A DNA stretch of 6,897 bases from an uncultured Christensenellaceae bacterium (GCA_902475645.1 CABSAH010000093.1:1-6897); one strand, 5' to 3'; shown: positions 1 to 5,193, counted from the stretch's first letter. Notes: generated from the letters alone by a model not told the origin. A program made the numbers and translations.

Positions 1-110
1 GCTTTGCTCAGCACCGTTGCCGCCTCGCCGCGCCAAACGCCGAAGCACAGCATGGCAATTCCGGCAATCAGCAGCACAATTTGCGCCGCCGCCTTTTTAC
101 CATGGCTCAA
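1..110 (-). CDS. Small single-pass membrane protein, CD1871A-like CXXC family (5' part only)
   Basis: Reading leftward from a TTG at 110, 36 codons are visible before the window ends. The peptide starts LSHGKKAAAQ, continues with a hydrophobic segment of about 15 residues (roughly 11-25) and then CFGVWRGEAATVLSK. A short basic head, one membrane span and a '(Y/W)RGE..TVL' stretch are what I remember of the CD1871A-type small proteins of Clostridia, which end in a CLEC-like CXXC motif. That end would lie beyond the left edge, so the assignment is not proven. The TTG start is supported by AAAGGGTGA at 117-125 on the same strand, six bases upstream. The other two frames stop within a few codons. 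In other genomes relatives sit near 4Fe-4S and thioredoxin-like genes, so a membrane redox role is an inference. The gene is divergent from the two-component operon and shares its control region. Confidence 0.6.
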   Translation of the reverse strand, partial: MSHGKKAAAQIVLLIAGIAMLCFGVWRGEAATVLSK

Positions 111-116
111 ATTTCA

Positions 117-125
117 TCACCCTTT
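117..125 (-). promoter_or_regulatory. Ribosome binding site supporting a TTG start
   Basis: On the minus strand this reads AAAGGGTGA, a close match to the AAGGAGGTGA complement of the 16S 3' end, six bases before the TTG at 110. An ATG lies inside the same stretch, but its frame stops after six codons, and the ATG at 103 reads only to a stop eleven codons later. TTG is therefore the only start that opens the long frame. Confidence 0.55.
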
Positions 126-157
126 CCGTTTTTCTGCCTTTATCATAGCGCCAAGGA

Positions 158-189
158 GTTAAATTCCATGTTAAGAACGAAAATTTAAC
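158..189. promoter_or_regulatory. Inverted repeat, candidate operator of the adjacent response regulator
   Basis: GTTAAATT at 158-165 and its exact reverse complement AATTTAAC at 182-189 are 24 bp apart centre to centre, a little over two helical turns. A further GTTAA copy lies between them at 170-174. Relative to the inferred start of the rightward transcript (about 223), the repeat spans about -65 to -34, a typical position for an OmpR-family activator. It also covers the -35 region of any leftward promoter using the TATGAT at 142-147. Binding by the regulator encoded at 255 is inferred. Confidence 0.45.
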
Positions 190-216
190 ACAAACCTTAT
201 CCGTTTTTGCTATAAT
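185..216 (+). promoter_or_regulatory. Sigma-A-type promoter of the two-component operon
   Basis: TATAAT at 211-216 is preceded by TG at 208-209, giving a perfect extended -10 (TGnTATAAT). The nearest -35-like hexamer, TTAACA at 185-190, is 20 bases away, which is longer than ideal. The promoter therefore either relies on the extended -10 or is helped by an activator bound at the overlapping inverted repeat. The predicted transcript starts near 223 and reaches the AAGGAGG at 241-247, seven bases before the ATG. Confidence 0.65.
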
Positions 217-254
217 TATATCCTGTAAAACACAAATGTAAAGGAGGGCTTTTT

Positions 255-932
255 ATGCACCTTTTGGTAATAGAGGATGAACGCGCCCTGTGCGAAACCA
301 TTGTACGCAGCCTAAGGCGCTTAGCATACAGCGTGGATTATTGCTATGACGGAGAAAAGGCATTGGAGCTGCTAAGCGTGGAGCGGTATGATTTGGTGCT
401 TCTTGATTTGAATCTGCCGGGTAAGGACGGCATGACCGTACTGCGCACACTGCGTCAGACAGACCGCGAAACGCGGGTGCTTATACTCTCCGCCCGCGGC
501 GAGGTTGAAGATAAGGTAGAGGGGCTTGACGCGGGAGCAAACGATTATTTAGCAAAGCCGTTTCATCTGGCGGAGCTGGAGGCGCGCATACGCAGCCTTA
601 CCCTTCGGCAGTTTACGCAGCAGGACGTGCTGCTTTCCTGCGGCGAACTCACATTCGATACGCGGGCAAGAGCAGCTTCCGTCAACGGACAAATTTTGGC
701 GCTTACGCGCAAGGAAACCGGCATTTTGGAATACTTGATGGTGCATCAGGGGCGGCCAATAAGCCAGGAGGAGCTTATGGACCACGTTTGGGACAACAGC
801 GTGGATAATTTCAGCAATTCAATCCGCGTTCATATTTCCGCCCTGCGTAAAAAGCTCCGTGCCGCGCTGGGCTATGATCCCATCCGCAACCGCATTGGCG
901 AAGGCTACCTTATGGGAGGGGACGAGCTATGA
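255..932 (+). CDS. OmpR/PhoB-family response regulator
   Basis: This 225-residue DNA-binding response regulator is expected to be phosphorylated by the kinase encoded immediately downstream. The receiver domain (about 1-115) has the acidic pair E7/D8, phosphoacceptor D51 in LLDLNLPGKDG, S79 as the switch Ser/Thr, Y98 as the aromatic switch residue and the invariant K101-P102. The winged-helix effector domain (about 126-221) shows the usual TRKE..IL...M...G..IS helix-turn region, the SIRVHISALRKKL recognition helix and a C-terminal IGEGYLM hairpin. Length and order are normal for the family. The ATG at 255 follows AAGGAGG at 241-247 with seven-base spacing. Its stop overlaps the kinase start (ATGA), indicating translational coupling. 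Targets are not known; the divergent small-protein gene and its own promoter are the most likely. Confidence 0.95.
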   Translation: MHLLVIEDERALCETIVRSLRRLAYSVDYCYDGEKALELLSVERYDLVLLDLNLPGKDGMTVLRTLRQTDRETRVLILSARGEVEDKVEGLDAGANDYLAKPFHLAELEARIRSLTLRQFTQQDVLLSCGELTFDTRARAASVNGQILALTRKETGILEYLMVHQGRPISQEELMDHVWDNSVDNFSNSIRVHISALRKKLRAALGYDPIRNRIGEGYLMGGDEL

Positions 933-2053
933 AAAAGCTTTCCCTGCAATGGCGCATAACGTTGATGACGGTTCTGCTGATAGGCGCCGCCTGCGTTTCA
1001 ATGAAGCTGCTCATCTGTTCCTCCGGCGTTCATTATATGGACTCGATCGGAAATTCAATTCAGGGATATACCTCAGGCGGCGAACCCGCCTTTTTCGACC
1101 CCGAGGCGGCAGGCGTTACCGACGACCTCACAATAGTCATACACGGGGCGCAGGAGGATTTCTGCATGACCAACTGGTATATTACGGCGGCAGTGACGGT
1201 ATTGAGCGGCATACTTGCCTATTTCGTCAGCGGACGCGCCCTAAAGCCATTGCATAGATTTACTGCACAGGTGGAAAAGGTGCAGCTTAATAATTTGGCG
1301 GATATGAAGATAAACGAAGACGTGCTGCCGGAATTCAAGCAGTTAAGCCAATCCTTCAACAGGATGCTTGAACGGCTCAACAGCGCCTTTGCCGCACAGC
1401 GGCAGTTTACAGGAAATGCCGCCCATGAGCTGCGCACGCCTTTGGCGCTGATGCAGGCGCAGCTTGAGCTTTTTTCTGCGGAGCATCCCGATGTGCTGCC
1501 GGAAACTGCGGAGTTCCTTCGGCTTTTGCAGGAGCAGACGGAGCGGCTGACACAGATGACCAAAACTCTTCTTGAAATGAGCAATCTTCAGCAGGTGTCG
1601 CGCAATGAGCATATTCAGCTTGCGCCCATGATAGAGGAGATATTCACCGACCTTGCGCCGCTTGCGGAAAAGAGCGGCATATCGCTTGAACGGAATGGCG
1701 ACGGAGCCATGATTGGTAGCGACGCGCTGATATACCGACTGCTGTTCAATCTTACCGAGAACGCAATAAAGTATAACCGTCCTAACGGCTTGGTGCGCGT
1801 TTCCGTGTCCCAAGAGGATAAACAGCTTATGTTCCGCGTTTCGGACACCGGATGCGGCATACCGAAGGAATTTCAACGGAGCATATTCCATCCCTTCTTC
1901 CGCGTGGACAAGTCCCGAAGCCGTGAATACGGCGGCGTAGGGTTGGGGCTTTCACTTGTTTGGGAAATTGCCGACCTTCACGGCGGCTCGGTTTGGGTTG
2001 AGGAAAGTTCCGATAACGGCACCACCATTGCGGTTAAACTGCCCATGCAATAA
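929..2053 (+). CDS. HAMP-domain sensor histidine kinase
   Basis: This 374-residue membrane sensor kinase is the partner of the response regulator it overlaps by four bases. TM1 spans about 10-30, a short extracytoplasmic segment about 31-82, TM2 about 83-101, and a HAMP linker about 102-155. The HisKA domain carries HELRTP with phospho-acceptor H166. The HATPase domain shows the N box (N274, N278 in NLTENAIKY), G1 (DTGCGIP, 306-312), an F box (HPFFRVDKSR) and G2 (GGVGLGLSL, 335-343). All catalytic motifs are intact. A GGGAGGG at 914-920, eight bases before the ATG, supports the start. The sensor loop is only about 50 residues, too short for a PAS or Cache fold. It has cysteines at 30 and 79, one at each membrane border. 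The signal cannot be deduced; cell envelope or redox state are possibilities. Confidence 0.93.
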   Translation: MKKLSLQWRITLMTVLLIGAACVSMKLLICSSGVHYMDSIGNSIQGYTSGGEPAFFDPEAAGVTDDLTIVIHGAQEDFCMTNWYITAAVTVLSGILAYFVSGRALKPLHRFTAQVEKVQLNNLADMKINEDVLPEFKQLSQSFNRMLERLNSAFAAQRQFTGNAAHELRTPLALMQAQLELFSAEHPDVLPETAEFLRLLQEQTERLTQMTKTLLEMSNLQQVSRNEHIQLAPMIEEIFTDLAPLAEKSGISLERNGDGAMIGSDALIYRLLFNLTENAIKYNRPNGLVRVSVSQEDKQLMFRVSDTGCGIPKEFQRSIFHPFFRVDKSRSREYGGVGLGLSLVWEIADLHGGSVWVEESSDNGTTIAVKLPMQ

Positions 2054-2087
2054 AGCCTTCAAGCTGCCGAATAGCCGCCCGCCGTTC

Positions 2088-2114
2088 TGCGCACCTTATG
2101 CTTAGGGCGCATTT
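2088..2114 (+). terminator. Possible terminator of the two-component operon
   Basis: The arms TGCGC(A)CCT (2088-2096) and AGGGCGCA (2104-2111) form an eight-pair GC-rich stem with one bulged A and a seven-base loop. Only three T residues follow, so termination may be partial. It lies 35 bases after the kinase stop and before the hydrolase promoter, which is the expected place for it. Confidence 0.4.
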
Positions 2115-2147
2115 AGCCTGAACAATGGCTATGATTCATCAGATGCA

Positions 2148-2177
2148 TTGACGCTGTGCGTCCGTGCATGATATGCT
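2148..2177 (+). promoter_or_regulatory. Predicted promoter of the bile salt hydrolase gene
   Basis: TTGACG at 2148-2153 and TATGCT at 2172-2177 are 18 bases apart, and TG at 2169-2170 adds an extended -10. A transcript from about 2184 would have a leader of some 28 bases ending in the ribosome binding site. This suggests the hydrolase can be transcribed separately from the kinase operon 158 bp upstream. Confidence 0.5.
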
Positions 2178-2198
2178 TATTGAGAATTTGGGGCGCAT

Positions 2199-2204
2199 AG
2201 GAGG
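2199..2204 (+). promoter_or_regulatory. Ribosome binding site that fixes the hydrolase start
   Basis: A perfect AGGAGG lies seven bases before the ATG at 2212. Two upstream in-frame ATGs (2164 and 2170) have no such site and would bury the catalytic cysteine, so the downstream start is the correct one. Confidence 0.85.
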
Positions 2205-2211
2205 AAAATAT

Positions 2212-3186
2212 ATGTGTACTGCCGCAACATATAAAACAAAGGATTTTTACTTTGGAAGAACGCTTGATTACGAGATTTCATACGGAGACAAAATAGTTAT
2301 TACGCCAAGAAACTATGTATTCAACCTGCGCTGCGGCGATAAGCTGCAAGGCCATTACGCCATGATTGGTATGGCATGCGTTATGCAGGATTATCCATTG
2401 TATTATGATGCGGTAAACGAAAAGGGCCTTGGGATAGCGGGGCTTAATTTCGTTGGGAATGCGCATTACAATAAGCCCGTAAACGGGAAGGACAACATTG
2501 CGCAGTTTGAGCTGATACCATGGATGCTCGGAAAATGCGCCACAGTAAAGGAGGCGCGCGCGCTTTTGGAGCGGCTAAACCTTATCGATACGCCGTTTGC
2601 GGAAAACCTGCCCGTTGCGCAGCTCCATTGGATAATTGCGGATAAAACCGAGTGCATTACCGTTGAATCGTTAAAAGACGGCCTGAAGGTTTATTATAAT
2701 CCGGTGGGCGTGCTTACCAACAATCCGCCCTTTAACTATCAGATGTTCAACCTTAACAATTATATGCACCTTGCGGTTGAAAACAGGGAGAATACATTCT
2801 CAACTGAGCTTGCGCTGAACCAATACAGCCGCGGAATGGGCGCAATGGGGCTTCCCGGGGATTTGTCCTCGCAGTCCAGATTTGTTCGCGTAGCTTTTGT
2901 TAAGATGAACTCCCTCTCAGGCGATTCGGAGCTTGAAAGCGTAAGCCAGTTTTTCCATATACTCGGCAGCGTGGATCAGCAGCGGGGCTGCTGCAAGCTG
3001 GGTGCGGACAAGTATGAAATAACCCTGTACACCTCCTGTTGCAATACGGACAAGGGTATATATTATTACAACACCTACGAAAACCACCAAATAAGCGGGG
3101 TGGATATGCATAAAGAGGATTTGGACGGAGAAAAGCTTATCACATATATGCCCATAACCGGCGAGCAGATTCGTATGCAGAACTGA
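2212..3186 (+). CDS. bsh: Choloylglycine hydrolase family protein, bile salt hydrolase
   Basis: This 324-residue cytoplasmic Ntn hydrolase should cleave the amide bond of glycine- or taurine-conjugated bile salts. The start at MCTAATYKTKD exposes the nucleophile C2 once Met is removed. From remembered alignment to Clostridium perfringens CBAH-1 (C2, R18, D21, N82, N175, R228), the equivalents here are C2, R16, D19, N79, N170 (VLTN) and R223 (SRF). The set is complete, which favours true bile salt hydrolase activity over a penicillin acylase-like relative. Family blocks NEKGLGIAGLNF, GLPGD, QYTSC-like LYTSCCNTDKG and YYYNTYENHQI are present, and length is normal. The loop before GLPGD reads YSRGMG and contains the S-R-X pattern reported to go with taurine preference in lactobacilli; extending that rule here is an inference. 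The gene has its own promoter, lies downstream of a sensor kinase and ends at a strong hairpin. The product suggests an intestinal habitat. Confidence 0.93.
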   Translation: MCTAATYKTKDFYFGRTLDYEISYGDKIVITPRNYVFNLRCGDKLQGHYAMIGMACVMQDYPLYYDAVNEKGLGIAGLNFVGNAHYNKPVNGKDNIAQFELIPWMLGKCATVKEARALLERLNLIDTPFAENLPVAQLHWIIADKTECITVESLKDGLKVYYNPVGVLTNNPPFNYQMFNLNNYMHLAVENRENTFSTELALNQYSRGMGAMGLPGDLSSQSRFVRVAFVKMNSLSGDSELESVSQFFHILGSVDQQRGCCKLGADKYEITLYTSCCNTDKGIYYYNTYENHQISGVDMHKEDLDGEKLITYMPITGEQIRMQN

Positions 3187-3227
3187 CCATGTGAATAAGC
3201 TTCTGCCGAATTTAAGTAGAAAGCAAT

Positions 3228-3267
3228 AAATGACTGCAAGGTAAAGCACCGGGCAGTCATTCTTTAT
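3228..3267. terminator. Bidirectional intrinsic terminator between convergent genes
   Basis: AATGACTGC (3229-3237) pairs perfectly with GCAGTCATT (3253-3261). An inner GGT/ACC stem closes a five-base loop. Rightward, the hairpin is followed by CTTTAT; leftward, by TATTGCTTTC. It lies 42 bases after the hydrolase stop and also downstream of the rubredoxin gene on the other strand, so it can serve both. The rest of the 184-bp spacer holds only a weak AAGGGC/GCCCTT repeat. Confidence 0.7.
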
Positions 3268-3370
3268 GTGGATATATTCTGATTTTAAGGGCGAATTAAG
3301 CTCTGCCCTTTGCTTTCGGGTGTTGTCTCCCCCATCGCGTTCGGATTAGGGAAAGAATCACCGCAAAAGC

Positions 3371-3526
3371 TTATGCTTTTTCAAAGCTATCCTTACCCAC
3401 GCCGCACATGGGACATTCAAAGCTCTCGGGAACCTCGCTCCACGGCGTACCGGGCGCTATGCCTCCTTCGGGATAGCCGGCACTTTCATCGTATTCCCAA
3501 CCGCAAACGCTGCATACATACTTCAT
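3371..3526 (-). CDS. Rubredoxin
   Basis: This 51-residue small iron protein transfers single electrons in the cytoplasm of anaerobes, typically to superoxide reductase, rubrerythrin or flavodiiron oxygen/NO reductases. Four cysteines bind one Fe: C5 and C8 in YVCSVCGW and C38 and C41 in FECPMCGVGK. The signature aromatic positions are also present (Y3, W10, Y12, W29, F36). Length (51) matches the typical 52-54 residue one-domain form. The ATG at 3526 follows AGAAAGGAAG (3534-3543 on the minus strand). The gene lies 112 bp downstream of the ferredoxin-domain gene in the same direction but has its own extended -10, so it may be transcribed with it or alone. No partner reductase gene is in the window. 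A short AAAAGC/GCTTTT hairpin overlaps the stop codon. Confidence 0.95.
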   Translation of the reverse strand: MKYVCSVCGWEYDESAGYPEGGIAPGTPWSEVPESFECPMCGVGKDSFEKA

Positions 3527-3587
3527 GGCAATTCTTCCTTTCTGATTTTTAATTCCTTCCGCCTTGCAGCGGTGAGGTTTATTGTTT

Positions 3588-3596
3588 ATTATACCA
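3588..3596 (-). promoter_or_regulatory. Extended -10 promoter of rubredoxin
   Basis: The minus strand reads TGGTATAAT, a perfect TGnTATAAT element. With 17-base spacing the -35 position holds GTTTTT, a poor hexamer, so the extended -10 or an activator must compensate. The predicted start near 3581 gives a leader of about 55 bases. Confidence 0.6.
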
Positions 3597-3617
3597 TACT
3601 TTGACTAAATAAAAACG

Positions 3618-3630
3618 CAAATTTAATTTG
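3618..3630. repeat. 13-bp perfect palindrome upstream of rubredoxin
   Basis: CAAATT-T-AATTTG is a perfect 6-1-6 palindrome. Its centre is about 43 bases upstream of the inferred rubredoxin start, a plausible activator position. It also lies just after the ferredoxin-gene stop, and on that strand it is followed by CGTTTTTATTT. It could therefore instead be a weak AT-rich terminator. It matches a PerR box poorly, and the two readings cannot be separated from sequence alone. Confidence 0.35.
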
Positions 3631-3638
3631 TGGCGCAG

Positions 3639-4352
3639 TTATTCTTCTTTCAACCTTCCGTCGATTGTTACCGTTACTACCTGCCATGGTATAAACTTGC
3701 CACTGTTCTTCAATGCTTTTATTGCCGCGTGCTCAAGCCCTCCGCAGCAGGGGACTTCCATACGCACGACCGTTACGCCTTTAATATCGTTATTGCGAAT
3801 TATCTCCGTCAGTTTTTCGGAATAATCCACGCCGTCCAGTTTGGGACAGCCCACAAGCGTTATATGTCCGCGTATGAAACGTTCATGGAACGCAGCATAG
3901 GCATATGCCGTGCAGTCGGCGGCAATCAGCAGCTTCGCTCCGCTGAAATAAGGGGCGTTAACCGGTACAAGCTTTATCTGCACAGGCCATTGCGAAAGCC
4001 TGCTTGCCTGTTCGATATGCGGCTTATCCGCGCTATCTTCTTCCCTATGCTCGATTTTTCTTGAGTGGTTTCCCGGGCATCCGCAGGGCAGCGTCATTCC
4101 CTCCTTCTGCATTTTGCGCTGCTTAGCCTCCATCACGGCCTTCTCGTCATATGCCGCCGCTTCGCGCTCTACAAACGTTATTGCTCCCGTGGGGCAGGCC
4201 GGAAGGCAATCGCCCAATCCGTCGCAATAATCGTCCCGCATCAGCTCCGCCTTGCCGTTTACCATGGCTATGGCTCCCTCATGGCAAGCCTCGGCGCAGG
4301 CCCCGCAGCCGTTGCATTTTTCCTTGTCGATCTGAATTATTCTACGAATCAT
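3639..4352 (-). CDS. 4Fe-4S ferredoxin-domain protein of clostridial type, function unknown
   Basis: This 237-residue cytoplasmic iron-sulfur protein starts MIRRIIQIDKEKCNGCGACA. Motif 1 is C13-x2-C16-x2-C19-x3-C23. Motif 2 is YCDGLGDCLPACPTG with C43, C49 and C53, but L46 stands where the fourth cysteine would be, so the second cluster has only three standard ligands. A charged linker follows (about 64-115). The C-terminal domain (about 120-237) carries further cysteines in LPCGCPG (90, 92), AADCTAY (147), VGCPKLD (169) and VPCCGG (202, 203). I recognise the layout as a widespread clostridial protein often found beside Crp/Fnr regulators and hybrid cluster protein genes. That suggests a role under nitrosative or redox stress, but its reaction is not established. 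The start at 4352 is set by AAGGAGG eight bases upstream; an in-frame ATG at 4406 has no such site. It is divergent from a Crp/Fnr gene. Confidence 0.88.
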   Translation of the reverse strand: MIRRIIQIDKEKCNGCGACAEACHEGAIAMVNGKAELMRDDYCDGLGDCLPACPTGAITFVEREAAAYDEKAVMEAKQRKMQKEGMTLPCGCPGNHSRKIEHREEDSADKPHIEQASRLSQWPVQIKLVPVNAPYFSGAKLLIAADCTAYAYAAFHERFIRGHITLVGCPKLDGVDYSEKLTEIIRNNDIKGVTVVRMEVPCCGGLEHAAIKALKNSGKFIPWQVVTVTIDGRLKEE

Positions 4353-4360
4353 TTTATTAT

Positions 4361-4367
4361 CCTCCTT
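4361..4367 (-). promoter_or_regulatory. Ribosome binding site fixing the ferredoxin-protein start
   Basis: The minus strand reads AAGGAGG eight bases before the ATG at 4352. The open frame extends 18 codons further upstream, but that extension overlaps the predicted promoter and lacks a ribosome binding site. Confidence 0.8.
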
Positions 4368-4377
4368 GCTGTGCTTA

Positions 4378-4406
4378 TTGACTTTACGGGTATATTTTAC
4401 TATCAT
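4378..4406 (+). promoter_or_regulatory. Promoter of the Crp/Fnr regulator gene
   Basis: TTGACT at 4378-4383 and TATCAT at 4401-4406 are separated by exactly 17 bases, five of six matches at -35 and five of six at -10. Transcription should begin near 4413, and the AAAGGAG at 4438-4444 lies five bases before the ATG. The candidate operator at 4422-4435 would sit just inside the transcript, where binding could block the regulator's own expression. Confidence 0.6.
4394..4399 (-). promoter_or_regulatory. Candidate -10 of the ferredoxin-protein promoter
   Basis: The minus strand reads TAAAAT, giving a predicted start near 4387 and a 35-base leader. No good -35 hexamer is found 16-18 bases upstream, as expected for an activator-dependent promoter. 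Other AT-rich hexamers nearby (TATGAT at 4404-4409) are alternatives. Confidence 0.4.
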
Positions 4407-4421
4407 AATTCATGAAAAACC

Positions 4422-4435
4422 GTTGTTATACCAAC
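4422..4435. promoter_or_regulatory. Candidate Crp/Fnr-type operator (GTTG-N6-CAAC)
   Basis: GTTG at 4422-4425 and CAAC at 4432-4435 form an inverted repeat with the six-base gap usual for Crp/Fnr half-sites. The midpoint, 4428.5, is exactly 41.5 bases upstream of the leftward start inferred from the TAAAAT element, the class II activation position. The half-site differs from TGTGA and TTGAT. The adjacent regulator's recognition helix also differs from those of CRP and FNR. Confidence 0.4.
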
Positions 4436-4449
4436 ATAAAGGAGAAAAT

Positions 4450-5118
4450 ATGCGCATTAACTTAGCTAACACGCGGCTTTTTCGCGGAATGGAGCCGACT
4501 GATATAGACGGTATGCTCGGCTGCTTGCATGCGAAGGAGCGAGCTTATAAAAAAGGCGATATAATTTTTGTGGAGGGTGCGCCCGCGGAGCAGATAGGTG
4601 TGGTGCTTTCCGGCAGGGTTATTATAGAATTGGGGGACGTGTGGGGCAACAACAGCGTACTTAGCAGCATTGACCCCGGCGGAGTATTCGCGGAGGCGTA
4701 TGCCTGCGTGCCCGGTGAGCCGCTTATGGTCAACGTTACCGCCGCCGAGGATACAGAAGCGCTTCTGCTGAACACAGGGCGGGTAATGAACCCATGCTCA
4801 AACGTTTGCCCGTATCATATGCAGCTTGTGCGGAACTTGCTTACATTGTGCGCGGAAAAGAATTTGCAGCTTTCCCGCCGCATATTGCACACCGCCCCGA
4901 AATCGATCCGCAAACGGCTGCTGTCCTATTTTTCTGAATGCATAAAGCGCACGGGCGGTTATTCGTTTGATATTCCGTATAACCGTCAGCAGCTTGCGGA
5001 TTATCTAAGCGTGGAGCGCAGCGCGCTAAGCAACGAGCTTTCCTTAATGCAACGGGATGGGCTTATACGCTATGATAAAAATCACTTCGTCATTACGGAG
5101 TGCGGCAAGGAGCGGTAA
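4450..5118 (+). CDS. Crp/Fnr-family transcriptional regulator
   Basis: This 222-residue regulator has an N-terminal cyclic-nucleotide-binding fold (about 15-105: GDIIFVEGAPAEQIGVVLSGRV), a connecting helix (about 117-145) and a C-terminal Crp-type helix-turn-helix (about 177-205, NRQQLADYLSVERSALSNEL). The loop that binds cAMP in CRP (Gly-Glu-Leu-x...Arg-Ser) is here FAEAYACVPGEPLMV without the Arg-Ser pair, so cAMP is unlikely to be the ligand. Cysteines C116 and C120 (PCSNVCPYH) precede the dimer helix; relatives I remember share this CSNxC pattern. No FNR-like N-terminal Cys cluster exists. The ATG at 4450 follows AAAGGAG (4438-4444). Divergence from an iron-sulfur protein gene resembles the HcpR-type arrangement linked to NO stress, but which effector it senses is unknown. 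The likely targets are that gene and itself. Confidence 0.9.
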   Translation: MRINLANTRLFRGMEPTDIDGMLGCLHAKERAYKKGDIIFVEGAPAEQIGVVLSGRVIIELGDVWGNNSVLSSIDPGGVFAEAYACVPGEPLMVNVTAAEDTEALLLNTGRVMNPCSNVCPYHMQLVRNLLTLCAEKNLQLSRRILHTAPKSIRKRLLSYFSECIKRTGGYSFDIPYNRQQLADYLSVERSALSNELSLMQRDGLIRYDKNHFVITECGKER

Positions 5119-5129
5119 TTAAAGTTAAA

Positions 5130-5164
5130 ACAGCAGCACGGGGCATTTCGCTCTGCGCTGCTGT
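5130..5164 (-). terminator. Intrinsic terminator between crp-type gene and nrdD
   Basis: ACAGCAGC (5130-5137) pairs perfectly with GCTGCTGT (5157-5164). Read leftward, the stem is followed by TTTTAACTTTAATT, a good U-rich tail, about 30 bases past the nrdD stop. Read rightward, the tail is only GCTTTG, so termination of the regulator transcript would be weaker. The 19-base loop is long for the class. Confidence 0.6.
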
Positions 5165-5193
5165 GCTTTGTGGTATTATGAATCAGGGCTTTT

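Noticed and set aside
859..1257. 132-codon frame overlapping the regulator and kinase
   Set aside because: It lies out of frame across two well-supported genes; Arg-rich composition is typical of a shadow frame.
2114..2131. TAGCC/GGCTA repeat between kinase and hydrolase as an operator
   Set aside because: Five-base arms with an eight-base gap are expected by chance in a window of this size and do not align with either promoter.
2164..2211. Longer N-terminus for the bile salt hydrolase from upstream in-frame ATGs
   Set aside because: It would hide the catalytic Cys2, has no ribosome binding site and overlaps the predicted -10, while AGGAGG sits seven bases before the ATG at 2212.
3287..3310. 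AAGGGC/GCCCTT inverted repeat as a second terminator
   Set aside because: There are only six pairs around a 12-base loop and no proper T tract on either strand.
3365..3380. AAAAGC-TTAT-GCTTTT hairpin at the rubredoxin stop
   Set aside because: It overlaps the coding end, is AT-rich and has no T tail beyond its own arm; the hairpin at 3228-3267 is a better terminator.
3310..3552. 80-codon rightward reading frame
   Set aside because: It is antisense to the rubredoxin gene, whose four cysteines and length are unmistakable, and it resembles no protein.
4353..4406. 18-codon upstream extension of the ferredoxin-domain protein
   Set aside because: It has no ribosome binding site, would cover the promoter region, and the shorter start begins with the family-like MIRRIIQID.
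4366..4449. 28-codon upstream extension of the Crp/Fnr regulator
   Set aside because: It starts before the predicted promoter and lacks a ribosome binding site; AAAGGAG precedes the ATG at 4450.
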